From positions 1-32,333 of IMG/VR virus record IMGVR_UViG_3300046170_000180: a stretch of 32,333 nt of DNA, one strand, 5' to 3'. The notes under the pieces are model-generated. The model did no database searches and had not been told where the DNA came from. It was given only the letters and a program-made list of their open reading frames with translations. The position numbers and the translations under genes are program-made. Shown here piece by piece: positions 16,585-25,175 of this stretch. The DNA is from a virus. Position 1 is the stretch's first letter. Each line of letters begins with the position of its first letter.

Positions 16585-17748
16585 TGGCTGGAGAAAAAAA
16601 CACAGGAACCGGAGCAGAAGAAACAAACATCTTTGATTACTTTTTAGGCGGCGCAGGAACTGGGTTGCTTGCTAGTGCTTATGGAGATCTTGGCAAGATT
16701 GGTGAGCGCGGCATTGCGCTAGGGACAGAGCTTGCTGAAGAGCAATTAGGGCAGGCAGAGTTTAGGCCATACACAATTACTACCGGCACAGGTGGTAGGT
16801 TTGGCGTTACGAGAGACCCTGCAACTGGACAGTTAGCTACAACAATGTCCTATTCACCTCAAGAACAAGCGCTGTCCCAGGCTTTATTTGGGCAGGCAGG
16901 CCAAATGCTAGGCCAGCCAACACCCGGCTCAATGCAAGTGCAACAAGCAGGCATGGATGTTCTTGGGAGAGGCCAAGGAATGATAGGTCAGCCAGCGTTT
17001 GGCATTGATCCTACAAGAGCCGCATCTACCCAAGCGTTTGGTTTGGGCGGTCAGTTTATGGAGCAGGCAGGAATGCCGGCTTCTGATCGTGAAGCGGCTT
17101 TGTATGAGCGTATGCGAGCCACTCAAACGCCAGAAGAAGAGCGTCAGCGTTTAGAGTTAGAGCAGCGACTAGCAGCTCAAGGTCGACTAGGCGTTAGCAC
17201 AGCTCAATATGGTGGAACCCCTGAGCAATTAGCAATGGCGAAAGCGCAAGAAGAGGCAAAAAGCCAGGCAATGTTAAGTGCCATGGGCCAAGCCAGAGCT
17301 GAGCAAGCACAACAAGCGGCGTTAGGCGCGCAGTATGCTGGACTAGGAACTACGCTTGCAGGGACAGCAGCAGGCTCTTTCAGCAGGACAGCAGGCTCAG
17401 GCGTTACAGGCGCTGCAAGCAGGCCAAGGTCTTCTTGGTGGATCGCAAGCCCTCATGTCTGGACAGCAACAGCTTGGAATGGGCGCATTGGCCGGTGCTT
17501 ATTTGCCGCAGCAACAACTTGCCGCAGCTTTATCGGCAGGACAAACGGCAGCCGCACAACAGCAACAAGCGCAGCTTTATGGCGCAGGATTGTTTGGAGA
17601 AGCCAGGGCATCTGGAATCGATATGCTTCTTGCTTCTGCGCTTGGTCAGGCAAACCTTGCAGGTGGACTTGGCAGTGGATTATTAGGCGGTGCACTAAGC
17701 AATACAGAAGGGTTTAACTTCCTGTTTGATATTCCCAAATTAGGTTAA
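16584..17748 (+). CDS. Internal virion protein candidate, reading frame broken once
   Basis: The first frame runs to a stop at 17717 but makes sense only to about 17360 (residue 259). Its last 118 residues are Trp/Cys/Arg-rich noise. The neighbouring frame continues the same Gln/Ala/Gly-rich protein from there to 17748 (QQQALSAGQQAQALQALQAG ... SNTEGFNFLFDIPKLG). Removing one G from GGG at 17361-17363 joins TTLAG to QQQALSAG smoothly and gives about 387 aa. The core PEEERQRLELEQRLAAQGRL and GTPEQLAMAKAQEEAKSQAM is typical of proteins at the gp14/internal-core place of podoviruses. The break may be a sequencing error, a mutation, or a +1 shift. Confidence 0.6.
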
Positions 17749-17759
17749 GGAGATTAATA

Positions 17760-18998
17760 ATGGCACGTTTTGGTAGAGATTTAGTTAGATCCTTAACGCA
17801 ACCAGCTTTTGCAGAGGATGTTAGCCGAGTAGGAATGTTGGCTGGGTCAATGCCTGCTAGAAAGGAAAGGGCCGAAAAAACTGCAAGACTTGAAAAAGGC
17901 TTGTTTGGTTTGGAGCAGATGGCCGCATCTGGAGATCTTACTCCTGAGATGTATCAGCAGGCTATGGGTTCATACGCCAACATGATTACGGATGATGAGA
18001 GCGCGCAAAAGATTCGTGAAACCATGAATCGCGTTCAGGCTGATGTCCAGGCTACAGCGCAGTTTGAAGGCGGGACGGCTATAAACGCTGTTAGGGATCG
18101 TATGTATGAAGTCGTAAACGACCCCAACCTTCCTGATCCCGAAAAAAATAAACGCTTAGGAGAGCTTCAAATAGAAGCAAACACGATTGCCAAAGAAAAC
18201 AATCTTGATCCTATGGTTGTAGGTAATCTTGGAAGAACTGTTCGCCAAGATATGTTTGAAAAAAACCAGCAAAAAGAGCAGGCAAAGCGAGTTGCTAAAC
18301 AGTTTGAAATTACTGTAGAGCAAGCTGAAATGGCTGTTGCCAGATTTAGCCAATGGGAAAAAGAAGTAGATTTTCAAAATTTAGCAAACGAAGTAACAGC
18401 GCAGATGAATCAGGATTTGCTTTTAAAGTCCACGATTAGAGGCGGCACTGTAAGTAGAGAGGAGTTTCTGCAGGCAAACCCAGATAAAAGCTATTTGTAC
18501 GATGAAATTGAAACAGAAAACCTAGAAATGCAAAACAGGTTGACTGACGCTAAAAACAAAAGAGATGCAGGCGGGTTCAATTATACAGATGAAGAGCTTA
18601 AATCTATTGGGTATAAGCCAGAAGAAATAAAGATGCTCAGAGAAGCCGCAAAAACGAATTCAAATGTTGCTCATCAAGCAATTATTCAAAGAATAAATAG
18701 AGTTCCTGAGACACGAAAGCTAAACGCGGCAATGCTTGGAAGAATTAGCGAAGCACTTTTAGTTGATGTCATGAAAGAAAAAGACTATGACTATGAAGAT
18801 GATGAGGATGTTAGAGAGGCTAAAGCTATTGCCTCAAAAAGAGCCATTCAGATTGAAGAGCTTATGTCTGGCGGATTAACTTTTAATGGTGCCGTAGAAG
18901 CGTTTTTTGCAAAAAATTCAGCAGAAGAAGATGAAGGCCCAGATGTTGAGAGCGAACTAGCTAGACTTCTTAAAGAGCTTCAAAACGAGGCTGACTAA
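17760..18998 (+). CDS. Internal virion protein candidate (gp15 position)
   Basis: 412 aa, strongly helical and charged. It begins MARFGRDLVRSLTQPAFAED and has repeated acidic helices (ENLEMQNRLTDAKNKRDAGG, RISEALLVDVMKEKDYDYED). No enzyme motif is visible. AAGGAG precedes the start ideally. Size and order after the tail-tube genes suggest an ejected core protein. Confidence 0.6.
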   Translation: MARFGRDLVRSLTQPAFAEDVSRVGMLAGSMPARKERAEKTARLEKGLFGLEQMAASGDLTPEMYQQAMGSYANMITDDESAQKIRETMNRVQADVQATAQFEGGTAINAVRDRMYEVVNDPNLPDPEKNKRLGELQIEANTIAKENNLDPMVVGNLGRTVRQDMFEKNQQKEQAKRVAKQFEITVEQAEMAVARFSQWEKEVDFQNLANEVTAQMNQDLLLKSTIRGGTVSREEFLQANPDKSYLYDEIETENLEMQNRLTDAKNKRDAGGFNYTDEELKSIGYKPEEIKMLREAAKTNSNVAHQAIIQRINRVPETRKLNAAMLGRISEALLVDVMKEKDYDYEDDEDVREAKAIASKRAIQIEELMSGGLTFNGAVEAFFAKNSAEEDEGPDVESELARLLKELQNEAD

Positions 18999-21900
18999 TG
19001 AGCTTTAGACTTCAAACAATGGCATACAAAGTTCGCAAACTTGCGGAAGCGCAGGGTCGTGACGACATTCTTGAAGCTCTAGACAGCATTCCGATTCCTG
19101 AGGATGGTGTTTCCACAAGAGAAGGCCGACTCTTTCAGAGGGAAAAAGAAGATCAGCTTCTATACAGGGATCGCCTAGAGCAAAGAAAGCAGCTCGAAGA
19201 AGTTGAGCGAGTTGCCAAGGAAAAGGGCCGTCAAGATGTACTTGATGCCCTTGTTCCTATTAAGGCTCAGATAGACTCTGACATCTTTGATGCGGAAGAT
19301 ATTAGCGAAGAGGCTATTGGAACAGGACTTGCTATTACTGAGGGTCTTACCCTTGGTATTGTAGGTGATGAGGCCGCCGCTTCTATCTACTCAAAGGTTA
19401 CTGGCGAAGATTACGAAACATCCCTTTCTGAAATGAGAAGGATGGAAAGAGAGTTTGCCAGAGATCACCGAGCTATCGACATGGGCATTCGCATTGGCGC
19501 CGGCCTTATCCCTTCTGTTCGGCTTGCAAGGATGGCGGGCGTTGGTACTACAGCCGCTTCAGGTGCAGCAAGGCAATCTGGGATAACCTCTGCTGAGATT
19601 GCAACGTATCGTTTTGCTGAGGGCGAGGGCGGCGTGCAAGAGCGCCTGGAGGGAGTTGCTGATCTTGCAACAGATCCTTATGCCCTTGGTGCCGTGGCCC
19701 TTACCGGAACCCTTGGCGGTGTTGCTGGAAGGACGGTAGGAAAAGATCTTGAGCTTGAGGCCGGGCTGCGTGCCGCCATTGAAGCTGAAGAGAAAAAACT
19801 TCAAGCCCTTCGAGAGGGTAAGGGCGTTTTATCTGGCAGTAGTGTTGTGGGTAATGCGCAGCTACGTGCCGATGAAATGGTTTTAGACTTTTACAATCAA
19901 ATGGGGCGTATGCCGCAAGGTACTGAAATATCTAATCTCTATAGAGCCCTGTCTGAAGATATGCAGATGCCAATATCTCGCATCATGCAGTCAGAGATGA
20001 AAGCCGGGCAGATGAGAAGTGACCTTAACTATGCAAGGCAAAGCATTGATGATGTCCGAGGAAGGCTTAACCGAGATGTTAAATTCAAGTCTACAGAAGA
20101 GGCACTAGAAAGCAGAAGCAAATACTTCGGCTTTAGAGACTTCTGGGAAGACAAACTTGAGTCCATTGTTAACGTAGCTAAGAATCGTGTTAGTGCTGAG
20201 TTTGGCGGCTCTATGCAGAAGATGGCTACCCGCATGGCTCAGAACCAACAGAGCTTAGACGAGGCCTTTGCAACGCCGCAGGTTCAGGCATTTGGCAAGG
20301 TCATGCAGGGCGATAGGTCTGGTCGAATAAAGATGGAGCTACTTAACTTTTCCAACACAAGCGGAAGGGTTAGTGCTGACGACCGGATGGAGGCGTTTGA
20401 AAACTTTAAGTCCCTGTTAACTAAAGAGCAGTTTGAAGGCTTCCAGACATTACAAAAGCTACGGCTTGCGCAGGCAAAAGACTACAGAAGATTCGTATAC
20501 AGAGAGCTAGGCGATGACCCTCTGTACTTCCCCTCTCAGATGCTGGCTCAAACCAATAGGGCGTCTGTCTTTGTTAGACGTGGAATGCCTAGAAGGGCGG
20601 CAGACGAGAACAGCAAGGCGATAAGCAGAGAGAAACTCGAGTCGCCTTCGGAGGCTTTGTCATACGAAAGCCCCTTGGTTGTTATGCGTGACAAGCTGGT
20701 TTCTGATGATGCAGTTATTCAGATGCATAAAGCATTTAAACTTCAGAACAACTCTAATCGGCTCATTAGTGAGTCAGCAGAGAGGGTTGACGTTCCTGTT
20801 ATTGACAAGAAGAAAGCTGCCTCGGTGGTCAAAAAGCGCAAGAAGACCGTTCAGACTGAAATCGAGAATGGCGAGGCTGCGTTTAGCCAGTTAAGAACAA
20901 ACCTTAAAGGGGCCGGCGCAAGCGATGGCGCTATGTATGCCGCAGACGATTTGATGCGTAGCTTTGTTGTGAGAGGAATACAGGCACCCAACAACTGGCT
21001 GGCTAATATGCGTAAGGCCGCATACATGGGAACCATCGGCAATCCCTACTCAGCCATACTAAACTTTGGCGATAGCGCCAACACGGTTGTTAACTTTGGG
21101 GCTGATAACACGGCTCTGGCAATCAGAGAGTACTTCAAGAAAGGTGGATATACCTTCGGCGTAAAAGACGTTGGCTTGCTGCAGCAGTCTACAGGTGAAT
21201 TTATAAGGGAAGGCTCAAAGGGATGGCAAAAAAGATTCGACAAACTTAGTGAGGTTACCTTTCAGTCCTCTGGTTTCCGTGGCGCAGACCGAGCCGGCAA
21301 GTCATTAACGCTAACCACCGCAGTAAAGCGAGGACAGCAGAAGGTTCTTGATGGTTCGCTTGATGCTGAATATTCCTGGCTATTTAATCGAAACGAAATG
21401 GCAAGACTCAAGTCCGATCTAATTAACAGTCGCAGGACGCAGCGCGTTAAGGAGTTTGCCGCCGCAGAGCTAGGCAAGCTGCAGCCATCTGACATGGCAC
21501 AAATGCCTAAGTGGTACATCGACCACCCGAATGGTCGGTTGCTTTATATGCTACGCACCTTTGGCATCAAGCAGCTACAGCAGATTGATCGCTTGGTTGT
21601 TGAGCAAGCAAAACAAGGAAACAGGAAAGAGGCAATCAAGAATGCACTCGCCTATGTGACTATCGTTGGTGGCGGTAACGCCCTGCTTAACGAGCTAAGA
21701 CAGCCCTTGAAGGGCAAAGAGATCGGGGAAGAGGGAAGATACCTTGATGTTGCCGGAGGCCGCGCACTCGAATACTTTGTTGATTTCCACCTAGGGGTTG
21801 CATCACTGAACAGTCAGAGCGCTTACACTCTTGAAAAACTTGCCGAAGGAGATCCTAAGTCATTTATCAGGGGCTTCATGCCTGTTCCTGTAGATATGGT

Positions 21901-22036
21901 TGAGGATGTTTCGAGTGACTTCTTCCCGTTGATTGCCGGCGAAAAGGATATAGATGAGGCCATACTTGAAGGTAAGGGCATTACTTGGGCGCCATGGATG
22001 CGCGTAGTGCAGCCCGTCCTAGAAGAGAACCTCTAG
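18998..22036 (+). CDS. Large internal virion / DNA-ejection protein candidate (gp16 position)
   Basis: 1012 aa, the largest gene here and the last of the late block. It starts MSFRLQTMAYKVRKLAEAQG. A hydrophobic Ala/Gly region at about 150-200 (GAGLIPSVRLARMAGVGTTA) could contact membrane. Much of the rest is helical (RDFWEDKLESIVNVAKNRVS, FRGADRAGKSLTLTTAVKRG). No lysozyme or transglycosylase motif was recognised, unlike T7 gp16. Its stop overlaps that of the convergent NinG-like gene, with no room for a terminator. Confidence 0.65.
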   Translation: MSFRLQTMAYKVRKLAEAQGRDDILEALDSIPIPEDGVSTREGRLFQREKEDQLLYRDRLEQRKQLEEVERVAKEKGRQDVLDALVPIKAQIDSDIFDAEDISEEAIGTGLAITEGLTLGIVGDEAAASIYSKVTGEDYETSLSEMRRMEREFARDHRAIDMGIRIGAGLIPSVRLARMAGVGTTAASGAARQSGITSAEIATYRFAEGEGGVQERLEGVADLATDPYALGAVALTGTLGGVAGRTVGKDLELEAGLRAAIEAEEKKLQALREGKGVLSGSSVVGNAQLRADEMVLDFYNQMGRMPQGTEISNLYRALSEDMQMPISRIMQSEMKAGQMRSDLNYARQSIDDVRGRLNRDVKFKSTEEALESRSKYFGFRDFWEDKLESIVNVAKNRVSAEFGGSMQKMATRMAQNQQSLDEAFATPQVQAFGKVMQGDRSGRIKMELLNFSNTSGRVSADDRMEAFENFKSLLTKEQFEGFQTLQKLRLAQAKDYRRFVYRELGDDPLYFPSQMLAQTNRASVFVRRGMPRRAADENSKAISREKLESPSEALSYESPLVVMRDKLVSDDAVIQMHKAFKLQNNSNRLISESAERVDVPVIDKKKAASVVKKRKKTVQTEIENGEAAFSQLRTNLKGAGASDGAMYAADDLMRSFVVRGIQAPNNWLANMRKAAYMGTIGNPYSAILNFGDSANTVVNFGADNTALAIREYFKKGGYTFGVKDVGLLQQSTGEFIREGSKGWQKRFDKLSEVTFQSSGFRGADRAGKSLTLTTAVKRGQQKVLDGSLDAEYSWLFNRNEMARLKSDLINSRRTQRVKEFAAAELGKLQPSDMAQMPKWYIDHPNGRLLYMLRTFGIKQLQQIDRLVVEQAKQGNRKEAIKNALAYVTIVGGGNALLNELRQPLKGKEIGEEGRYLDVAGGRALEYFVDFHLGVASLNSQSAYTLEKLAEGDPKSFIRGFMPVPVDMVEDVSSDFFPLIAGEKDIDEAILEGKGITWAPWMRVVQPVLEENL

Positions 22037-22458
22037 TCCCAACTAACAAACTCTAACCATCCCGCAATACCTGCCGCCCTGTCATTCTCCATACGGGCGG
22101 CTTCTTCTTTGTAATGCTTGGCTATTTCTTTCTGCTCTTTATTCATGCGCCTGCCTAGATCAATGTCTTCGGCCTTCTCTCTAATCAACTCAAGGCATCC
22201 TTCGCCGTAGGTATCTATGTAGTGGCGAACAAAGTAATCAGGATTGCTGCCGTACTTCTGATGGCACCCGTAACAGTGTGCGAAGGCGTTTAGTGCGTCG
22301 TACCGAATCCCTTTTTTAGATCTACTAAAGTAGTGCGAGCAGTGTAGCCCTGTACTGTTTGACTCGTACTGTGCGCCACAACCCTGGCACTTAAAGTCGT
22401 TCCGTATTCTGACGCACCTGCTAAACCAATGATCTGCTGCTGTTCTTTTTAGTTTCAT
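22033..22458 (-). CDS. NinG/Rap-like recombination protein
   Basis: 141 aa. In lambda, NinG (Rap) is a Holliday-junction and branch endonuclease. The hallmark cysteine/histidine pattern is present: C24-x2-C27 (KCQGCG), HCSH at 39-42 and HCYGCH at 61-66, with WFSRCVRIRN before it and DALNAFAHCYGC within it, as in NinG proteins. The gene overlaps the methyltransferase (ATGA). Its stop meets the end of the rightward block. Confidence 0.82.
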   Translation of the reverse strand: MKLKRTAADHWFSRCVRIRNDFKCQGCGAQYESNSTGLHCSHYFSRSKKGIRYDALNAFAHCYGCHQKYGSNPDYFVRHYIDTYGEGCLELIREKAEDIDLGRRMNKEQKEIAKHYKEEAARMENDRAAGIAGWLEFVSWD

Positions 22459-23318
22459 TTCAATGCTCTTCCTATAAGCTCTGGTATTGGTGGAACTACT
22501 GCGTTACCTAGGCATTTAAGTCTGTGTGACCTAGAGGGAACCCCATTAGCCACTCGACCCACGTCGGGTTCAACGTCCCAGACTGACGCTCTTCCTTCGC
22601 AGCGGTTGACAACCCAACTTGCTTGCCGATTCTGAGGCGACGCTTTACTGACTCGTCCTCCATGCAGTCCCGATCCCGATTGTCCGACGCATTCGGTGTC
22701 GGCCAGTACGCTTTCGTATGGCGCACCTCGTCCACCAGAGTTATCGTCGATTGCCCCGTCTTGCGGCAGAGATCGTAAAGGGCTTTGCTTTTCGGCCCCT
22801 GGCTCCCATTCGCCGCCGCTGGGGTACGCCACAATCCAGACCCGATCTCTGTGGTGGTGCGCGCCAAGTTCGGAAGCTGGTATACAGTGCCACTCCGCAT
22901 CATACCCGAGCGCGGAAATGTCCCAGAGAACTCGCTTAAACCAAGCTCCCCGTTCTCCATTAAGCAGGTTTGTGACGTTTTCAAAGATGGCGTATCTGGG
23001 CTGAAGCTCCCTAATAAGACGGGCGCACTCTGACCATAGTCCACTGCGCTCGCCTTCAATACCCGCTTGCTTTCCTGCAACGGAGATGTCTTGGCAAGGG
23101 AATCCGCCTGTGATGACATCGACTCTAATTCCGTCTGAAGCCAATCGCTCTGCTGTGATTGTTCTAACGTCGTCATAAATAGGAACCCCTGGCCAATTCT
23201 TTTTTAACACCTTTTTAGCGTATAGGTCTATCTCACAAAACGCGACAGTTTCAAACCCTGCGCGCTCCAAACCTATAGTAAACCCGCCTATGCCGGCAAA
23301 TAAATCAAGAACCTTCAT
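22455..23318 (-). CDS. DNA (cytosine-5) methyltransferase
   Basis: 287 aa and complete for a short phage enzyme. Motif I LDLFAGIGGF at 4-13, catalytic Cys75 in GGFPCQDIS (71-79), ENVTN at 113-117, RDRVWIVAYP at 157-166, a short target-recognition part (about 167-250), and GNAVVPPIPE near 271-280. It transfers a methyl group from SAM to cytosine C5. It could protect phage DNA from host restriction or modify control sites; no partner endonuclease is seen. A second long open frame lies inside it (22508-23176). Confidence 0.92.
   Translation of the reverse strand: MKVLDLFAGIGGFTIGLERAGFETVAFCEIDLYAKKVLKKNWPGVPIYDDVRTITAERLASDGIRVDVITGGFPCQDISVAGKQAGIEGERSGLWSECARLIRELQPRYAIFENVTNLLNGERGAWFKRVLWDISALGYDAEWHCIPASELGAHHHRDRVWIVAYPSGGEWEPGAEKQSPLRSLPQDGAIDDNSGGRGAPYESVLADTECVGQSGSGLHGGRVSKASPQNRQASWVVNRCEGRASVWDVEPDVGRVANGVPSRSHRLKCLGNAVVPPIPELIGRALK
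22508..23176 (-). CDS. Open frame nested in the methyltransferase gene, possible dual-coding gene
   Basis: 222 codons on the same strand as the methyltransferase but in another frame; the longest such nested frame in the window. The peptide has family-like motifs: SFSPDTPSLKTSQTCL, FSGTFPRSGMMRSGTVYQLP, GLWRTPAAANG, WPTPNASDN and LNPTWVEWLMGFPLG near the end. From memory, many phage and metagenome proteins share these motifs and are usually called hypothetical or methyltransferase-related. Here each motif is the other frame of a methyltransferase motif (LNPTWVEWLMGFP overlies VEPDVGRVANGVP). It could be a real overlapping gene or a conserved shadow. No strong ribosome binding site was identified. 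Confidence 0.4.
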   Translation of the reverse strand: MTTLEQSQQSDWLQTELESMSSQADSLAKTSPLQESKRVLKASAVDYGQSAPVLLGSFSPDTPSLKTSQTCLMENGELGLSEFSGTFPRSGMMRSGTVYQLPNLARTTTEIGSGLWRTPAAANGSQGPKSKALYDLCRKTGQSTITLVDEVRHTKAYWPTPNASDNRDRDCMEDESVKRRLRIGKQVGLSTAAKEERQSGTLNPTWVEWLMGFPLGHTDLNA

Positions 23319-23737
23319 TTCAATTGATCCTTGAGTTGTTGAGGGAATGGCACATACACCTGCTTATGCTCTGAGAGCCACCTGATTAGCACCTCAGCGG
23401 CCTCTGATAGTTCCTGTGTAGTTAGCCTGCCTGTGGAGCCTTTGTTGTACATGGACTTAATGATGGGCTTGTAGAGCGTCTCCTTTACTAGCACCTCGGT
23501 AAAGGGAATCTCGAGGGCATCACTAAAGGGGTGACGTACCCAGTATCCTGCATCATTTAGTTCGCTTGCTATCTGCCTAAACCATAGGTGCATAGCGTTG
23601 TTCTGTCTATCACTGCGCGTTGTGTCCTTGATTGCGTACAGTATTTTCTTGCCGTCATCGAACTGCGTAGTAACGAAAGCAATAAAAAAGTCCATCTTGT
23701 CTTTAGTATCGACAAGCCATCGGTGTGACGTATCCAT
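23315..23737 (-). CDS. NinB-like recombination mediator
   Basis: 140 aa. Residues about 38-60 (DTTRSDRQNNAMHLWFRQIA) and the helical rest with TTQELSEAAEVLIRWLSEH match NinB-type proteins, which bind single-stranded DNA and help recombination. From memory, NinB with NinG is the lambda nin-region pair. The start at 23737 lies directly downstream of the G-run repeats, whose last unit GGGGAAAC could serve as ribosome binding site. An ATG at 23695 is a possible alternative start. It overlaps the methyltransferase by four bases. Confidence 0.65.
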   Translation of the reverse strand: MDTSHRWLVDTKDKMDFFIAFVTTQFDDGKKILYAIKDTTRSDRQNNAMHLWFRQIASELNDAGYWVRHPFSDALEIPFTEVLVKETLYKPIIKSMYNKGSTGRLTTQELSEAAEVLIRWLSEHKQVYVPFPQQLKDQLK

Positions 23738-23740
23738 TTA

Positions 23741-23873
23741 GTTTCCCCAGTTTCCCCAGTTTCCCCAGCTTCCCCCGTATACCCCAGTTTTACCCCCGGC
23801 CTTGAGCCTCAACCCGCCCCCTACAGAGGGGGATTACGGGTATTCTGGGTATTCTGGGTATTCTGGGGATTAC
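23741..23873. repeat. Opposed 9-bp G/C-run repeats around a hairpin, copy 2
   Basis: GTTTCCCCA occurs three times in tandem (23741-23749, 23750-23758, 23759-23767), followed by degenerate units to about 23785. Then comes a perfect 6-bp hairpin (CCCCCT 23817-23822, AGGGGG 23827-23832, 4-base loop). GGGTATTCT follows three times (23838-23846, 23847-23855, 23856-23864) and GGGGATTAC (23865-23873). Each strand thus carries at least four G runs of 3-5 with short loops, so each could form a quadruplex. The right part overlaps the end of the ATPase gene. The hairpin start and units resemble 229-280. Confidence 0.75.
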
Positions 23874-25036
23874 ATTGGCACCCATCGGTAGTATTTCTTG
23901 CCATGCTCGCCGCGTCTTTCTAGCTTAAGGTTGTTTCCTTTTAGCAGATCAATGCAGTTCAATAGCTTTTTTCTGGTGCAGCCATTAGGGTTTATGTTTT
24001 CATCGGCAAGAAGCTCCAGCAGCTCAGACTGGCTGAACATTTTGCTTGTCTTCATGACGCTACTTAGCAAGACGTACTCATCTTCATACCTGCTGATTGC
24101 TTTGCCTATGTTGATCTGCGCACGCTGTTTTTCTTTGAGGTCGGTGATGTCGTCGACTGTCATAAACTGCACAGAATCTACTGACTCCTCGTATCCTACT
24201 GTCGCACTAGTCTGCTTGTACTTGAACCCGCCTTCAAAACTAATCTGGCTACGATCCTTTTCATTAATTACTAACAGCTCTTGGTGGAAAGCGAACTTAT
24301 CGTTTACAGGATCTAGGCCAAACATATTGTCTACGTCCGCCTTGAGATCTCCAACGCCCTCATAGATCAGTCGACCGTCCATACTTCTGTGCTTGTTGCA
24401 GTGTCCTAGCAGTATGACAGTGCCGCCTGCGGCAGCGAACTCGCGAAAAACGTGCAGCACTTCTCGCATATCGCCTTTGTTGAGGACTGGCGCAAACTTC
24501 TTGAGCGTGTCACAGATGACGATCTTGCCGTCTGCCTCGCCCTCCTCGCGGATGGCATTTAGCAAATGAAGTGCATCAGTAGTCGTGCGTAGGGATGGAT
24601 CTTGAGAGTTAGCCAAAGTAACCATGGTCATGCCATGCTTGTGGCCCATCTTAGCTTTTTGAAGTACGCCTTTAGCTCCGTCATCTTCGTTAAAGTAGAT
24701 TACATCAGAGCCTTTTATGAGGTTATTCCGAATACTCTGGAATAGATTGCCTAGAATCCATACGGTCTTTCCAGCTCCTGACGGCGCGTATACGAGCGTT
24801 ACAGTGCCGGTGGTAATCATCCCCGGTATCACGTCTTTTTCTTTTGCCAGGCGCATCTCAAGCTCTTCTATGCGGTCATTGACTGCAACACTGCGGAGTC
24901 TTGAGAGTGACGATGATCCGTTCTGTTTTGTGTGGTATGGGTTTCCCGGAAAGGTTTCGTTGATGAGTTGTTCTTTTACTACAAACGCGGGTTTCTGGCC
25001 TACTGCCTCGCAGTAATCAGCCCAGTCGTCTTGCAT
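23870..25036 (-). CDS. RecA-fold ATPase, RepA-like replicative helicase candidate
   Basis: 388 aa. Walker A APSGAGKT at 84-91, Walker B KIVICD at 171-176, and GTVILLGHCNKH at about 205-216, as in RepA/AAA_25-type hexameric helicases. The first 30 residues (MQDDWADYCEAVGQKPAFVV) resemble the segment after the TOPRIM domain in phage primase-helicases, but no primase precedes it. The C-terminal 100 residues look like a winged helix (SQSELLELLADENINPNGCT). It may load host replisome proteins or drive recombination. GGGGACAAG lies before the ATG. Confidence 0.75.
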   Translation of the reverse strand: MQDDWADYCEAVGQKPAFVVKEQLINETFPGNPYHTKQNGSSSLSRLRSVAVNDRIEELEMRLAKEKDVIPGMITTGTVTLVYAPSGAGKTVWILGNLFQSIRNNLIKGSDVIYFNEDDGAKGVLQKAKMGHKHGMTMVTLANSQDPSLRTTTDALHLLNAIREEGEADGKIVICDTLKKFAPVLNKGDMREVLHVFREFAAAGGTVILLGHCNKHRSMDGRLIYEGVGDLKADVDNMFGLDPVNDKFAFHQELLVINEKDRSQISFEGGFKYKQTSATVGYEESVDSVQFMTVDDITDLKEKQRAQINIGKAISRYEDEYVLLSSVMKTSKMFSQSELLELLADENINPNGCTRKKLLNCIDLLKGNNLKLERRGEHGKKYYRWVPM

Positions 25037-25117
25037 TCTTGTCCCCTTTTTTGTTGTGGTGAAAGCCCATAACTGTGACCGACTTTGGCGTATCTGTCAA
25101 CAAACACAGCAAAAGGT

Positions 25118-25146
25118 TTGCAAAGTTTTAAAAAGTTTTGTAGACT
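25118..25146 (+). promoter_or_regulatory. Candidate promoter of the rightward annealing-protein operon
   Basis: TTGCAA (25118-25123) and TAGACT (25141-25146) are separated by 17 bases in the 139-base divergent gap (25037-25175). The spacer contains AAAGTTTT twice, which could bind a regulator. No clear opposite promoter for the leftward ATPase gene was seen in the same gap. Confidence 0.45.
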
Positions 25147-25175
25147 GCAAGCTCAATCAAACAAAGGAGAGCGTA

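Noticed and set aside
22696-23033. Three overlapping plus-strand frames opposite the methyltransferase
   Set aside because: Short antisense shadows with no start signals. Unlike the nested minus-strand frame they have no motif shared with other phage proteins that I recognise.
23741-23873. CRISPR-like array
   Set aside because: Units are 9 bp in direct tandem without spacers and there is no cas gene; this is an iteron-type repeat.
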